Assembly: GCA_934438175.1 (NCBI GenBank)
Contig: CAKSBH010000001.1
Location: 124,001 to 188,000, forward strand
Direction of reading: 5' to 3'
Length of the DNA stretch: 64,000 nt
Source: an uncultured Eubacteriales bacterium
GTDB lineage: Bacteria; Bacillota; Clostridia; Oscillospirales; UBA644
The position numbers were made by a program, and so were the translations under genes. Under the pieces are notes generated by a model, which ran no database searches, was not told where the DNA came from, and saw nothing but the letters and a program-made list of their open reading frames with translations. Shown piece after piece: positions 26,039 through 33,174 of this stretch (within the stretch, counting starts at the first letter, position 1; the number at the start of each line of letters is the position of its first letter).

Positions 26039-26293
26039 ATGCCGGACGCTCGGGACAAGGAAGCACTGCTGCGCCAGATGCTTGTGGATGCAGGGTGTGA
26101 TAAAGCATTGATTGCGAAATGTCTGTGCCGCTTTCACGAGGGCAAGCTGGATGAGATGCTTCCGGAGCTGGCAAAGCATCGCAAAGGCGTGCTGTCTGCT
26201 GTGCATGAGGGGCAAAAACGGATTGATTGCCTCGATTATCTGACCAACAAGATTAAATCGAACGAATACAAGAAGGAGAAACCATCATGTTAG
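26039..26293 (+). CDS. Small protein of the redox operon, unknown function
   Basis: 84 residues, helical and charged, with three Cys (for example DAGCDKALIAKCLCRFHEGK). It starts 3 bases after the CMD-cupin stop and overlaps the alcohol dehydrogenase start by 7 bases, so it is translationally coupled to both. I do not recognise the family by name. The tight coupling suggests a role with the dehydrogenase or cupin. Confidence 0.75.
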   Translation: MPDARDKEALLRQMLVDAGCDKALIAKCLCRFHEGKLDEMLPELAKHRKGVLSAVHEGQKRIDCLDYLTNKIKSNEYKKEKPSC

Positions 26294-27453
26294 GAAATTT
26301 TACTTACTGTAACCCGACCAAACTTTATTTCGGCAAAGATGCGCTGGACGGGTTGAATGTGGAATTGCCGAAATACGGAAAGAATGTTCTGTTGATTTAC
26401 GGTGGCGGTTCCATCAAAAAGAACGGAATTTATGACCGGGTCGTTTCCGTGCTGAAAGCAAACGGCAAGGAAGTATTTGAAGACGCCGGTGTGATGCCGA
26501 ATCCCACGGCAGAGAAGCTCCGGGAAGGTGTTGCGCGGGCAAGGGCAGCAAAGGCGGAATTCATTCTTGCGGTCGGCGGCGGCTCGGTCTGCGATTATGC
26601 AAAGGCGGTTTCTGTTTCTGTGCACTGTGACGATGATCCCTGGGAGAAGTATTTTGATCGCTTTGAGGACGTTTCCTGCGAGGTCGTTCCGGTCGGCTGC
26701 GTGCTGACCATGGTCGGAACCGGCAGCGAGATGAACGGCGGATCGGTTATCACCAATACCGAAAAGAAGCGGAAGGTGGGACATGTGTTCGGAGAATCGG
26801 TGTTTCCGAAATTTTCGATTCTCAATCCCGAATTTACCTTTACGGTGCCGTATTATCAGATGGTTTCCGGTATTTACGACATTATGTCGCATATTCTCGA
26901 GCAGTATTTTTCCGGCAACGATGACAATACCAGCGATTACATCGCCGAAGGGCTTCTCCGTTCGCTCATCCATGCGGCGGAAATTGCGGTTGTCCATCCT
27001 ACCGACTACGAGGCAAGAAGCAACATCATGTGGACGGCAACCTGGGCACTCAATACGCTGATTGCTAAGGGTAAAGCCACCGATTGGATGGTGCATATGC
27101 TGGGACAGGCGGTCGGCGCATACACCAATGCTACGCACGGAATGACGCTTTCGGCTGTTTCTTTACCGTATTACCGGTATATTCTTCCTTACGGTACCGC
27201 GAAATTCGCTCGTTATGCCGTCAATGTCTGAGAGGTTGACCCCAACGGAAAAACGGAACGTGAGGTTGCCGAAGAAGGACTTTGCTGTATGGAAGCGTGG
27301 ATGAGGAAGTTGGGTCTTGTGATGAATCTCACCGACCTTGGCGCAACGCCCGATCAGATTGACGGCATTGCTTCTGCATCCTTTGTTATGGATGGCGGAT
27401 ACAAGGTGCTGACCCCGGACGAGATCAAAAAGATTCTCGCCGAAAGTTTTTGA
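26287..27453 (+). pseudogene. Iron-containing alcohol dehydrogenase with in-frame TGA
   Basis: The frame encodes a 388-residue Fe-ADH of the butanol-dehydrogenase (BdhA/YqhD) type: NAD(P) motif AVGGGSVCDYAKAV, metal region MVSGIYDIMSHILEQYF and ATHGMTLSAVSLPYYRY. At codon 315 a TGA (27229-27231) follows RYAVNV, where relatives have Trp, and the frame then continues cleanly for 73 codons (EVDPNGKTEREVAEEG... KILAESF) to TGA 27453. One TGG-to-TGA change or a base error explains it. The intact downstream frame argues for a recent change, read-through or an assembly error. The truncated protein would lack the last 20% and probably be inactive. Confidence 0.85.
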
Positions 27454-27468
27454 AAGGAGAACGGAATC

Positions 27469-28008
27469 ATGAGCAAAGTACTGATTCTTTCAACCAGTCT
27501 GAGGGCAAACAGCAATTCGGAAGTCCTGGCGCACGCATGCGAAAGGGGAGCCCGTGAAGCTGGAAACGACGTGGAATTTGTTACGCTGAAGGGCAGAAAT
27601 ATCGGGTACTGCATCGGTTGCCTTGCCTGTCAGCGCACCGGTCAATGTGTTTTGAGAGACGATGCGGCGCTGTTTTGCGAGAAGGTCAAAAATGCGGACA
27701 CGCTTGTATTTGCCACGCCGATTTACTATTACGAAATGAGCGGACAGATGAAAACACTGCTTGACCGTCTCAATCCGCTTTACATCTCAGATTACCGTTT
27801 CCGGAAGGTCTATCTGATTGCCACGGCGGCAGAGGACAGCGATTCGGCGTTTGAAAAAGCATACAACGGGCTGCTTGGCTGGGTGGATTGCTTTGAAAGA
27901 GCCAAGCTTTGCGGACTGGTAGCAGGCGGCGGAATCAACGACGGCGGAGATGCGGAAAATCACCCCGATGCGGTTCAAAAAGCGTACACGTTGGGAAGAT
28001 CGTTGTGA
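27469..28008 (+). CDS. Flavodoxin-like NAD(P)H-dependent oxidoreductase
   Basis: 179 residues with the FMN-reductase/flavodoxin fold: phosphate loop STSLRANSNSEVLAHA, a Cys cluster YCIGCLACQRTGQCVLRDDA, and the flavin contact TPIYYYEMSGQMKTLLDRL. Members reduce flavins or quinones and often carry an iron-sulfur or redox-active Cys set. Last gene of the LysR-controlled operon, 15 bases after the alcohol dehydrogenase frame, with a good AAAGGAG site. The operon appears to deal with reactive carbonyl or quinone compounds. Confidence 0.88.
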   Translation: MSKVLILSTSLRANSNSEVLAHACERGAREAGNDVEFVTLKGRNIGYCIGCLACQRTGQCVLRDDAALFCEKVKNADTLVFATPIYYYEMSGQMKTLLDRLNPLYISDYRFRKVYLIATAAEDSDSAFEKAYNGLLGWVDCFERAKLCGLVAGGGINDGGDAENHPDAVQKAYTLGRSL

Positions 28009-28074
28009 AAAACGGGTTTTGGTCTTTTCCGTGCTTTTGCTGAGAACAGACAACCGGGTACTTCGAAAGCATAC

Positions 28075-28119
28075 AAAAGGGATACCGGGTCCTCCTCGGA
28101 GGACCCGGTATCCCTTTTT
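28075..28119. terminator. Strong bidirectional terminator
   Basis: AAAAGGGATACCGGGTCC / GGACCCGGTATCCCTTTTT hairpin. It ends the redox operon on the plus strand and the peptide cluster on the minus strand. Confidence 0.92.
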
Positions 28120-28174
28120 GAGTGTTCTCATTTTACCGAACGGTGCTGTTCTTCGGAAAACGGTCTGCCGCCCG

Positions 28175-28420
28175 TTACTTTTTGTCTTTGAGCGCGTCCA
28201 TGGCCGTGTTGAGATTTTTCGAATCGATGTTCATGACAAGCAGGCAGTACGGGCACCGGAGTCTTTTTTGTACGCAAAGTTCCATGATGCTGGTGGGAAT
28301 GAATTTCCCGCAATTCGGGCAGGTCATGCCCGGTATTCTTGACGATGTGCCGCCGCAGACACTCTCAATTTCCTCGTCGGTGAGTGTGTATGTTTTTTCT
28401 TCCTGGTTTTGATTGTCCAT
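28175..28420 (-). CDS. Small Cys-pair peptide with GG leader, beside radical SAM gene
   Basis: 81 residues. A 24-residue acidic leader ends LTDEEIESVCGG, the same pattern as the Nif11-like leaders upstream but shorter. The core has C34PNC37 and C56PYC59, the CxxC-18-CxxC spacing of a zinc ribbon, plus one extra Cys at 49. It begins 34 bases after the stop of the radical SAM gene and is last in the operon. It may be that enzyme's dedicated substrate, or a zinc-ribbon effector exported by the C39 ABC transporter. GAGG precedes its ATG. Alternatively it is simply a cytoplasmic zinc-ribbon protein. Confidence 0.75.
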   Translation of the reverse strand: MDNQNQEEKTYTLTDEEIESVCGGTSSRIPGMTCPNCGKFIPTSIMELCVQKRLRCPYCLLVMNIDSKNLNTAMDALKDKK

Positions 28421-28454
28421 TTTTTATCCTCTATTCTTTTTGTTCCGAAATTTT

Positions 28455-29840
28455 TTATATGTTTGTACTGTAATCCGGAAGTGCGCTTGCAATCCGGTCG
28501 GCATATCCGTTTTTCCAGAAAAGGCATTTGGACGGATCAATTCCGAGCTTGTCTCCGGTAAGTGCCAACGCAACAGCACGGCAGCCACCGTTACACTGCT
28601 CAAAATGGGAACAATTGCCGCACGTCTGATTCTTTTTCCGCAGGGTTCCCAGGGTGGTGCAGACCTCATCCAGGTATTTGCCTTCCGAAAGCAGATCCTT
28701 CAGCGGCGTTTTCTTTACATTGCCGAGGACATCGCCTTGCCTTTCATAATATCCCGACATCTGATGGCAGGGAAATACGTTTCCGTTTGCACCGATGGCG
28801 ACCATTCCGCGGTTTCCCTTGCATACGGGGGCGCTGTCACGGTATTTTCCCGTACAGGTATTGACGGCAGTCAGTGTGTAATGCTTGGTTTTGGGATATA
28901 AGGTTCCGAACTGCCAGACCGTCAGATTCATGCAGTTCTTTCCTGCCGCATACTCACGCCAGAGCGCAAGCGCCTGATCGAAATATTCCTCAAAAGTGAG
29001 ACAGGCATCACCCGCGTTCTGTACCCAGCGCGGCGCTTCGGTTGTGCGGATGATGCGCATCTCATCCACGCCCAGAGCGCTGAGCATGTTGGCGGTTGCG
29101 AGCATGGAATTGCAGTTGCGGCGGTTCATGTTGGTCTGCACTTTAACCGGAAAGCCGTTTCTCACACAAAAAGCAATTGCCTCCAGTGCCGTTTTTTCAG
29201 CACCCCGGTGATTCCGCATCCAGTCGTGGTAACCGATTCCGTCAAAGGATATTTTCATCAAAGGAACGCATCCGAGGGATTTCATGCGTTCCAGTGCCTG
29301 TTGGTTGAGAAAAGCCCCGTTTGTATTCAGTTCTTCAACAAACATTCCTCGGGAATAAATGCCTTCCAGAATCTCAAAGAAATTTCGGTGGAGCATCGGT
29401 TCGCCGCCGGTAATCGTAAACGCATGGATTCCGCAGTCGCGTGCCTGATCCAGGAGAATATTCAGTTCGTCCAGGGTCCACTCGCTCATAAGCTGGGCAT
29501 TGTCTGCTGCATTGAAGCAGTGAATGCAGTTGTAATTGCACTTTCCCGTTATCATCAGATTCATGGCGGGAAAATAACGGTTTTCGCAAACGCGTGCCCG
29601 GCTCCAGTCCGAGAGCGTTTCTCCTCTTGCTGCGGGGCGGATCACCCCTTTTTCGAGGAAGCACCGTGCTAAGGCGCTTTCTTCCTTGCCGGGGAGTTCG
29701 GTTTTTCCGTCACATGCGGATAAGAATTCAAATTCATCCTGTTTCAGCCCTCTTGCGTTCCGTTCGCCTTTGATGTAGTATGCATACGGTACAAGCTTCC
29801 AGGAACGCAGGGCAAGGTTGGGATTCAAAATATAACGCAT
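28455..29840 (-). CDS. Radical SAM/SPASM peptide maturase with RRE-like N-terminus
   Basis: 461 residues. Residues 1-80 resemble a PqqD-like RiPP recognition element (LKQDEFEFLSACDGKTEL, CFLEKGVI). The radical SAM core starts near 95 with GKCNYNCIHCFN, the CxxxCxxC that binds the 4Fe-4S cluster and SAM. A SPASM domain follows (C-X8-C...FPCHQMSG near 365-390; CGNCSHFEQCNGGC near 425), binding auxiliary clusters. Such enzymes make thioether, C-C or epimerised residues in ribosomal peptides. It sits in a cluster of GG-leader precursors and a C39 exporter, so peptide maturation is the likely role. Which precursor it modifies is not shown. Confidence 0.88.
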   Translation of the reverse strand: MRYILNPNLALRSWKLVPYAYYIKGERNARGLKQDEFEFLSACDGKTELPGKEESALARCFLEKGVIRPAARGETLSDWSRARVCENRYFPAMNLMITGKCNYNCIHCFNAADNAQLMSEWTLDELNILLDQARDCGIHAFTITGGEPMLHRNFFEILEGIYSRGMFVEELNTNGAFLNQQALERMKSLGCVPLMKISFDGIGYHDWMRNHRGAEKTALEAIAFCVRNGFPVKVQTNMNRRNCNSMLATANMLSALGVDEMRIIRTTEAPRWVQNAGDACLTFEEYFDQALALWREYAAGKNCMNLTVWQFGTLYPKTKHYTLTAVNTCTGKYRDSAPVCKGNRGMVAIGANGNVFPCHQMSGYYERQGDVLGNVKKTPLKDLLSEGKYLDEVCTTLGTLRKKNQTCGNCSHFEQCNGGCRAVALALTGDKLGIDPSKCLFWKNGYADRIASALPDYSTNI

Positions 29841-29910
29841 AACAAATCCTTCGTAATCCAGACCGGTTTTTGCGGGTCGTGAAACCTTTTTCGGCAGTCC
29901 GGTTCCCGGA

Positions 29911-30072
29911 TCAAAATGCTTTCAGCGTGGGAATCGTCCTGTTTTTGTGGACGACATACGGGGCGTCGATCGGATACATCGGAATCTGGTACAAATTTTT
30001 GTTCCCATTCCCGGCTTTTCTTCTGTCGCCCGTATGCCGTCCTCCTTCCGGCACGTGGTTGAGTTCTTCATC
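29911..30072 (-). pseudogene. Degenerate Nif11-leader precursor remnant
   Basis: The minus-strand frame just downstream of the 30106-30474 gene reads DEELNHVPEGGRHTGDRRKAGNG..., a decayed copy of the leader end DEELDNVSGGGCHTGDGR seen in intact neighbours. It has no start or leader helix, and a stop precedes it. The tail after GNGNK is unlike any neighbour. Best read as the 3' remnant of a lost precursor gene. Confidence 0.5.
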
Positions 30073-30105
30073 TCATGCTTCGCAGGACTCGCAAGAAAAT
30101 CATCC

Positions 30106-30474
30106 TCATCTTTTATTGTTCGGATTGAGGCATCTGAGAGGGCTTCCGAAGATCTCAAAGCTGGAGGGAATATCATAGTCCCAATATTGACACGCGCAGC
30201 AGGTACCCTTTATGCCGCTGTGTCCCATTTTTTCTTCAAAATGCTTGCATTTGTGACCGATTGTGGTCAGGAGATAGCCGTCATCGGTGTAACATGCGCC
30301 GCCCGACACATTGTCAAGTTCCTCATCGGAGATCTCGCCGCTTTTCCGATTCAGTTTGGCGAACAACGTCTTTGCGGTTTCTTCGGTCATTTCCATGCCG
30401 TTTTCTTGGGCAAGCGCCATAAGTTCTTCAGGAGTTTTTGCCTGTTTTGCTTTCGCGAGAAGTTCTTTTTCCAT
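30106..30474 (-). CDS. Nif11-leader precursor, Cys-rich core (six Cys)
   Basis: 122 residues. Leader 1-59 is a helical Nif11-like segment (KELLAKAKQAKTPEELMALAQ) ending ISDEELDNVSGG, the double-Gly cut site for the C39 exporter encoded upstream. The 63-residue core contains Cys 61 and 76, then a cluster CCAC (92-95) and one late Cys in SPLRCLNPN. It does not share the KGLWLC ending of other precursors. The ribosome site is weak (AGAAG). It is the last full precursor before the radical SAM gene. Confidence 0.82.
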   Translation of the reverse strand: MEKELLAKAKQAKTPEELMALAQENGMEMTEETAKTLFAKLNRKSGEISDEELDNVSGGACYTDDGYLLTTIGHKCKHFEEKMGHSGIKGTCCACQYWDYDIPSSFEIFGSPLRCLNPNNKR

Positions 30475-30600
30475 AAAAAGCTTCTATTATAATCCGTTTT
30501 TGAATGTGTATGGTTAAGATTTAATTAATTCTTTTCAGAATACCTGATGTGTATCGAGATGTCCGTTGTTGGATGAACAACCGCCACCCGACACATTGTC
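30475..30600 (-). repeat. Duplicated precursor-tail/spacer unit (copy 1)
   Basis: The stretch holding the tail of the 30535-30765 gene (GHLDTHQVF) plus the spacer before the next gene resembles 31766-31869 (GHLHTHPIF plus spacer): both contain CGATTATAAT-like sequence and then a short AG-rich site before the next ATG. It indicates tandem duplication of precursor units. Confidence 0.55.
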
Positions 30601-30765
30601 AAGCTCGTCATCGGCAATTTCGCCCGTTTTGGGGTTGAGTTTCTCGAAATACGCCTTTGCACTTTCTTCGGTCATTTCCATGCCGTTTTCCTTTGCCAGA
30701 GCCATCAGCTCTTCCGGGTTCTTTGCTTCTTTTGCCTTTTTGATGAGTTCTTTGCTCGGTTCCAT
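30535..30765 (-). CDS. Nif11-leader precursor with a very short core
   Basis: 76 residues. Full Nif11-like leader to IADDELDNVSGG (GG at 60-61 plus one more Gly) but a core of only about 15 residues, GCSSNNGHLDTHQVF, with one Cys. Either a truncated precursor or a different product type. A matching core fragment, CRSDNGHLHTHPIF, survives at 31816-31869, so this short core has been copied at least once. AAGGAAAAG precedes ATG 30765. Confidence 0.78.
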   Translation of the reverse strand: MEPSKELIKKAKEAKNPEELMALAKENGMEMTEESAKAYFEKLNPKTGEIADDELDNVSGGGCSSNNGHLDTHQVF

Positions 30766-30797
30766 GATCTTTTCCTTCCTGATGAATTGGTTTTGAA

Positions 30798-31190
30798 TTA
30801 TACGAGATTTTTTGCAAGATTGCACAACCAAAGCCCTTTTTCGTAGGTGCAGAAGGCGCAGGTGTTGCAGACCGCGAGGCAGTCGCAGGTTCTGCAATAA
30901 GTCCAGGTTCTGTCGGTATTCCCTTGCGCACCGTCTTTTTTGCAACGCCATTCGGGGCAGTGATGCATGCCGGAAACGACAAGCTTTCCGTCGCCGTTGT
31001 GACAGGCGCCGCCGGAAATGTTGTCCAGTTCCTCGTCCGCCATTTCACCTGTTTGAGGATGCAGAATTGCAAAATACGCCTTTGCGCTTTCCTCTGTCAT
31101 TTCGGTGTGGCTTTCTTTTGCCAGAGCCAGAAGTTCTTCGGGGGTTTTTGCTTTTTTCGCTTTTGCAAGCAGTTCCTGATTCATTTCCAT
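30798..31190 (-). CDS. Nif11-leader precursor, zinc-ribbon-like core (ten Cys)
   Basis: 130 residues. Leader 1-61 ends ADEELDNISGG. The core starts ACHNGDGKLVVSG and has Cys at 63, 78, 83, 99, 102, 104, 108, 111, 114 and 123, with CRTCDC and CNTCAFC knuckles and the conserved end YEKGLWLC. The paired CxxC spacing looks like one or two zinc ribbons rather than typical lanthipeptide or thiazole cores. Paralogue of the genes at 31388, 31872 and 33175. AGAGGA precedes the start. Confidence 0.85.
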   Translation of the reverse strand: MEMNQELLAKAKKAKTPEELLALAKESHTEMTEESAKAYFAILHPQTGEMADEELDNISGGACHNGDGKLVVSGMHHCPEWRCKKDGAQGNTDRTWTYCRTCDCLAVCNTCAFCTYEKGLWLCNLAKNLV

Positions 31191-31230
31191 CTTTGTATCC
31201 TCTTTGTGTTGTTTCTGGTTTTTCTCAATT

Positions 31231-31359
31231 TCACGTTCGCGGATGAACTTTGCATTTCAATACGGTGCTGCTTTTCTTCGTCATGTCCGGACCGTTTTTC
31301 TTTGCCAGGGCTGTGAATCCGGCGGGCGTTTTCGATTTTTTCGCAAGAAGTTCTTTTCT
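31231..31359 (-). pseudogene. Precursor remnant with internal deletion
   Basis: The frame reads RKELLAKKSKTPAGFTALAKK..., a damaged leader missing its DEELDNVSGG end, then jumps directly to TVLKCKVHPRT, matching the last residues (TVLKCKAHPRGWAT) of the core encoded at 32738-33154. The middle has been deleted and no start codon with ribosome site is seen. A clear sign of recombination between tandem precursor genes. Confidence 0.65.
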
Positions 31360-31387
31360 TCTGTTCCCAGTGGATTGACCGTCCGGT

Positions 31388-31765
31388 TCAGTTTTTTGAT
31401 TGACCGCTGCAGAGCCAGAGCCCCTTTTCATACGAGCAGAATTTGCAGTTGTTGCAAATCGCGGTTGCTCCGCATGCAGTGCATACGGCTGCCCGGGTGT
31501 GTGAGGGTGCGCCGTCCTTTTTGCATCGAAAATCTCTGCAGTTGTGTGTTGCCGTAACAACCAGCCGACCGTCTCCGGTGTGGCATCCGCCGCCGGCAAC
31601 GTTGTCCAGTTCGTCATCGGACATTTCGCCTGTTTTCGGATGAAGCATTTCCAGATACGCTTTCGCGCTTTCTTCGGTCATTTCGGTGTTGCATTCTTTG
31701 GCAAGAGCCATCAGCTCTTTCGGGGTTTTTGCTTGTTTCGCTTTTACGATAAGCTCCTTTTCCAT
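31388..31765 (-). CDS. Nif11-leader precursor, zinc-ribbon-like core (nine Cys)
   Basis: 125 residues. Leader 1-59 ends SDDELDNVAGG, with one Cys inside the leader (CNTEMTEE). The core begins GCHTGDGRLVVTA and has Cys 61, 76, 81, 95, 98, 104, 107, 110 and 119, including CTAC and CNNCKFC knuckles and the YEKGLWLC end. Closest to the 30798 gene. It retains the same C..C spacing while the intervening residues differ, as expected if the Cys set holds a metal or cross-links. Confidence 0.85.
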   Translation of the reverse strand: MEKELIVKAKQAKTPKELMALAKECNTEMTEESAKAYLEMLHPKTGEMSDDELDNVAGGGCHTGDGRLVVTATHNCRDFRCKKDGAPSHTRAAVCTACGATAICNNCKFCSYEKGLWLCSGQSKN

Positions 31766-31815
31766 TAAAAACTCCTAATTATAATCGATTTTCAAATGTG
31801 AGCAATTAAACTTTT

Positions 31816-31875
31816 TCAAAATATCGGATGTGTATGAAGGTGTCCGTTATCAGACCGGCATCCGCCGCCGTTCAT
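31816..31875 (-). other. 19-codon mini-ORF, remnant of a short-core precursor
   Basis: ATG 31873-31875 overlaps the stop of the next precursor upstream (ATGA), then encodes MNGGGCRSDNGHLHTHPIF and TGA. The GGGCxSxNGHLxTHxxF part matches the core of the 30535-30765 precursor without its leader. It may be a dead fragment or could be translated by coupling as a leaderless peptide. Confidence 0.5.
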
Positions 31876-32258
31876 TTATCCTTGTGATTGCAAAGCCAAA
31901 GGCCTTTTTCAATAGAGCACCAATAGCAGTGATTGCAATCCGGTAAATTTCCGCATACTCCGCACCTACGAAGACCGCCGGAGTTTGACGCGCGCACTCC
32001 GCAGCGCTTGCATTCCCAGTACCCGCATGTATAGCCGGCGGAAACTACCAGTCTTCCGTCGCTCTTGCGGCATCCGCCGCCCGACACATTGTCAAGTTCT
32101 TCGTCTGCAAGCTCGCCTGCCTTCGGATGCAGGATTTCAAAATACGCCTTTGCGCTCTCTTCGGTCATTTCCATGCCGTTTTCTTTTGCGAGAGACAACA
32201 GTTCTTCGGGGGTTTTTACTTCCTTTGCTTTTGCAAAAAGTTCCTGATAGTTTTCCAT
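31872..32258 (-). CDS. Nif11-leader precursor, zinc-ribbon-like core (ten Cys)
   Basis: 128 residues. Leader 1-61 ends ADEELDNVSGG; the core begins GCRKSDGRLVVSAGYTC and has Cys 63, 78, 83, 86, 99, 102, 108, 111, 114 and 123, with a CKRC and CGVCG pair, CNHCYWC and the SIEKGLWLC end. AAGGAGAC precedes ATG 32258, which is chosen over an upstream ATG at 32297. Member of the same paralogous group as 30798, 31388 and 33175. Confidence 0.85.
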   Translation of the reverse strand: MENYQELFAKAKEVKTPEELLSLAKENGMEMTEESAKAYFEILHPKAGELADEELDNVSGGGCRKSDGRLVVSAGYTCGYWECKRCGVRASNSGGLRRCGVCGNLPDCNHCYWCSIEKGLWLCNHKDK

Positions 32259-32304
32259 AAAAGTCTCCTTGTTCAAAATCGCTTTTGCATAAGCCATCTT
32301 ATTC

Positions 32305-32700
32305 TCAGCTCTTCATGATATACGACTCGCTTAGTTTTATTTCACTTCCGTCGTGTATTTTCAGGGTATAATACCATCCGTCGTTTTCATAGCTTCTCTT
32401 CAAAACCTTGGCGGAGGCGGTTATCCTGTTTCCTCTCAACCAACCGCAAATATAAAGAACGGATTCACCGACAGTAAATTCGGGATGCGGTCTGCCGTCA
32501 ACATATCCGCCGCCGCATCCACCGGAAATGTTTTCAAGCTCGTCATCTGCGATCTCGCCGGAGCTTGTGTTAAGCTGCTTAAAATACTCTTCCGCTTTTT
32601 CTTTTGTTATTTCCATGCCGTTTTCTTTTGCAAACTTCATGAGCTCTTCGGGCGTTTTGGTTTCTTTTGCTTTTGCAAGCAATTTTTTGTTCATCTCCAT
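32305..32700 (-). CDS. Nif11-leader precursor with SH3-like beta core, not Cys-rich
   Basis: 131 residues. Leader 1-61 is typical (KLLAKAKETKTPEELMKFAKE ... DDELENISGG). The 70-residue core, starting CGGGYVDGRPHPEFTVGESV, is predicted to be mostly short beta strands (FTVGESVLYICGW, ASAKVLKRSYEN, YYTLKIHDGSEIKL), resembling a small SH3-like barrel. It has only two Cys. A folded globular domain is unusual cargo for this leader class and suggests the exporter handles more than peptides. Confidence 0.8.
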   Translation of the reverse strand: MEMNKKLLAKAKETKTPEELMKFAKENGMEITKEKAEEYFKQLNTSSGEIADDELENISGGCGGGYVDGRPHPEFTVGESVLYICGWLRGNRITASAKVLKRSYENDGWYYTLKIHDGSEIKLSESYIMKS

Positions 32701-32737
32701 CTTTAAATCCTTTCTGTATAATTTAAAATATTATTTA

Positions 32738-33154
32738 CTAAGTCGCCCATCCTCTCGGATGAGCCTTGCATTTTAATACCGTACCGCTCTTATCCCCAAT
32801 ACTGTTCATACAGTTCCGGCAGCGGGGGTCGCTTGCAAAACATCCGGAACAACGCAGCTCGCCGTTGCTAAAGTCAATCCCTCTTTTGCCGCAACGGCCG
32901 CAGACATAGTCGGACAAACAGTAGCCGTCCGCCATACAAGTATCGTAGGGGTCATCCCATCCGAGGCAGCTGCCGCCCGACACATTGTCAAGTTCTTCAT
33001 CGGCAAGCTCGCCCGTTTTTTTGTTGAGCCGTTCAAAATATGCCTTTGCGCTTTCTTCGGTCAGTTCTATGCCGTTTTCCTTTGCAAGAGCCATCAGCTC
33101 TTCGGGCGTTTTGGTTTCTTTTGCTTTTGCAAGCAGATCTTTACTCATTTCCAT
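32738..33154 (-). CDS. Nif11-leader precursor, divergent Cys-rich core (ten Cys)
   Basis: 138 residues. Leader ends ADEELDNVSGG at 61. The core has Cys 63, 73, 79, 85, 88, 102, 105, 112, 115 and 129: knuckles CGRC, CSGC and CRNC in a row, giving a double zinc-ribbon-like spacing. It lacks the KGLWLC end and finishes TVLKCKAHPRGWAT, a tail also found in the deleted copy at 31231-31359. ATG 33154 follows ACGGAG. Not a simple paralogue of the KGLWLC group. Confidence 0.83.
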   Translation of the reverse strand: MEMSKDLLAKAKETKTPEELMALAKENGIELTEESAKAYFERLNKKTGELADEELDNVSGGSCLGWDDPYDTCMADGYCLSDYVCGRCGKRGIDFSNGELRCSGCFASDPRCRNCMNSIGDKSGTVLKCKAHPRGWAT

Positions 33155-33174
33155 TGTAAACAACTCCGTTTATT

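Noticed and set aside
27229..27231. Selenocysteine at the TGA in alcohol dehydrogenase
   Set aside because: The family has Trp, not Cys, at this position, and no SECIS-like hairpin is evident just downstream.
26287..27453. Genetic code change with TGA read as Trp
   Set aside because: Many genes here (aspartate kinase, the transglutaminase-like protein, ACP and others) end properly at TGA, and TGG is used widely. Two cases suit mutations or errors better.
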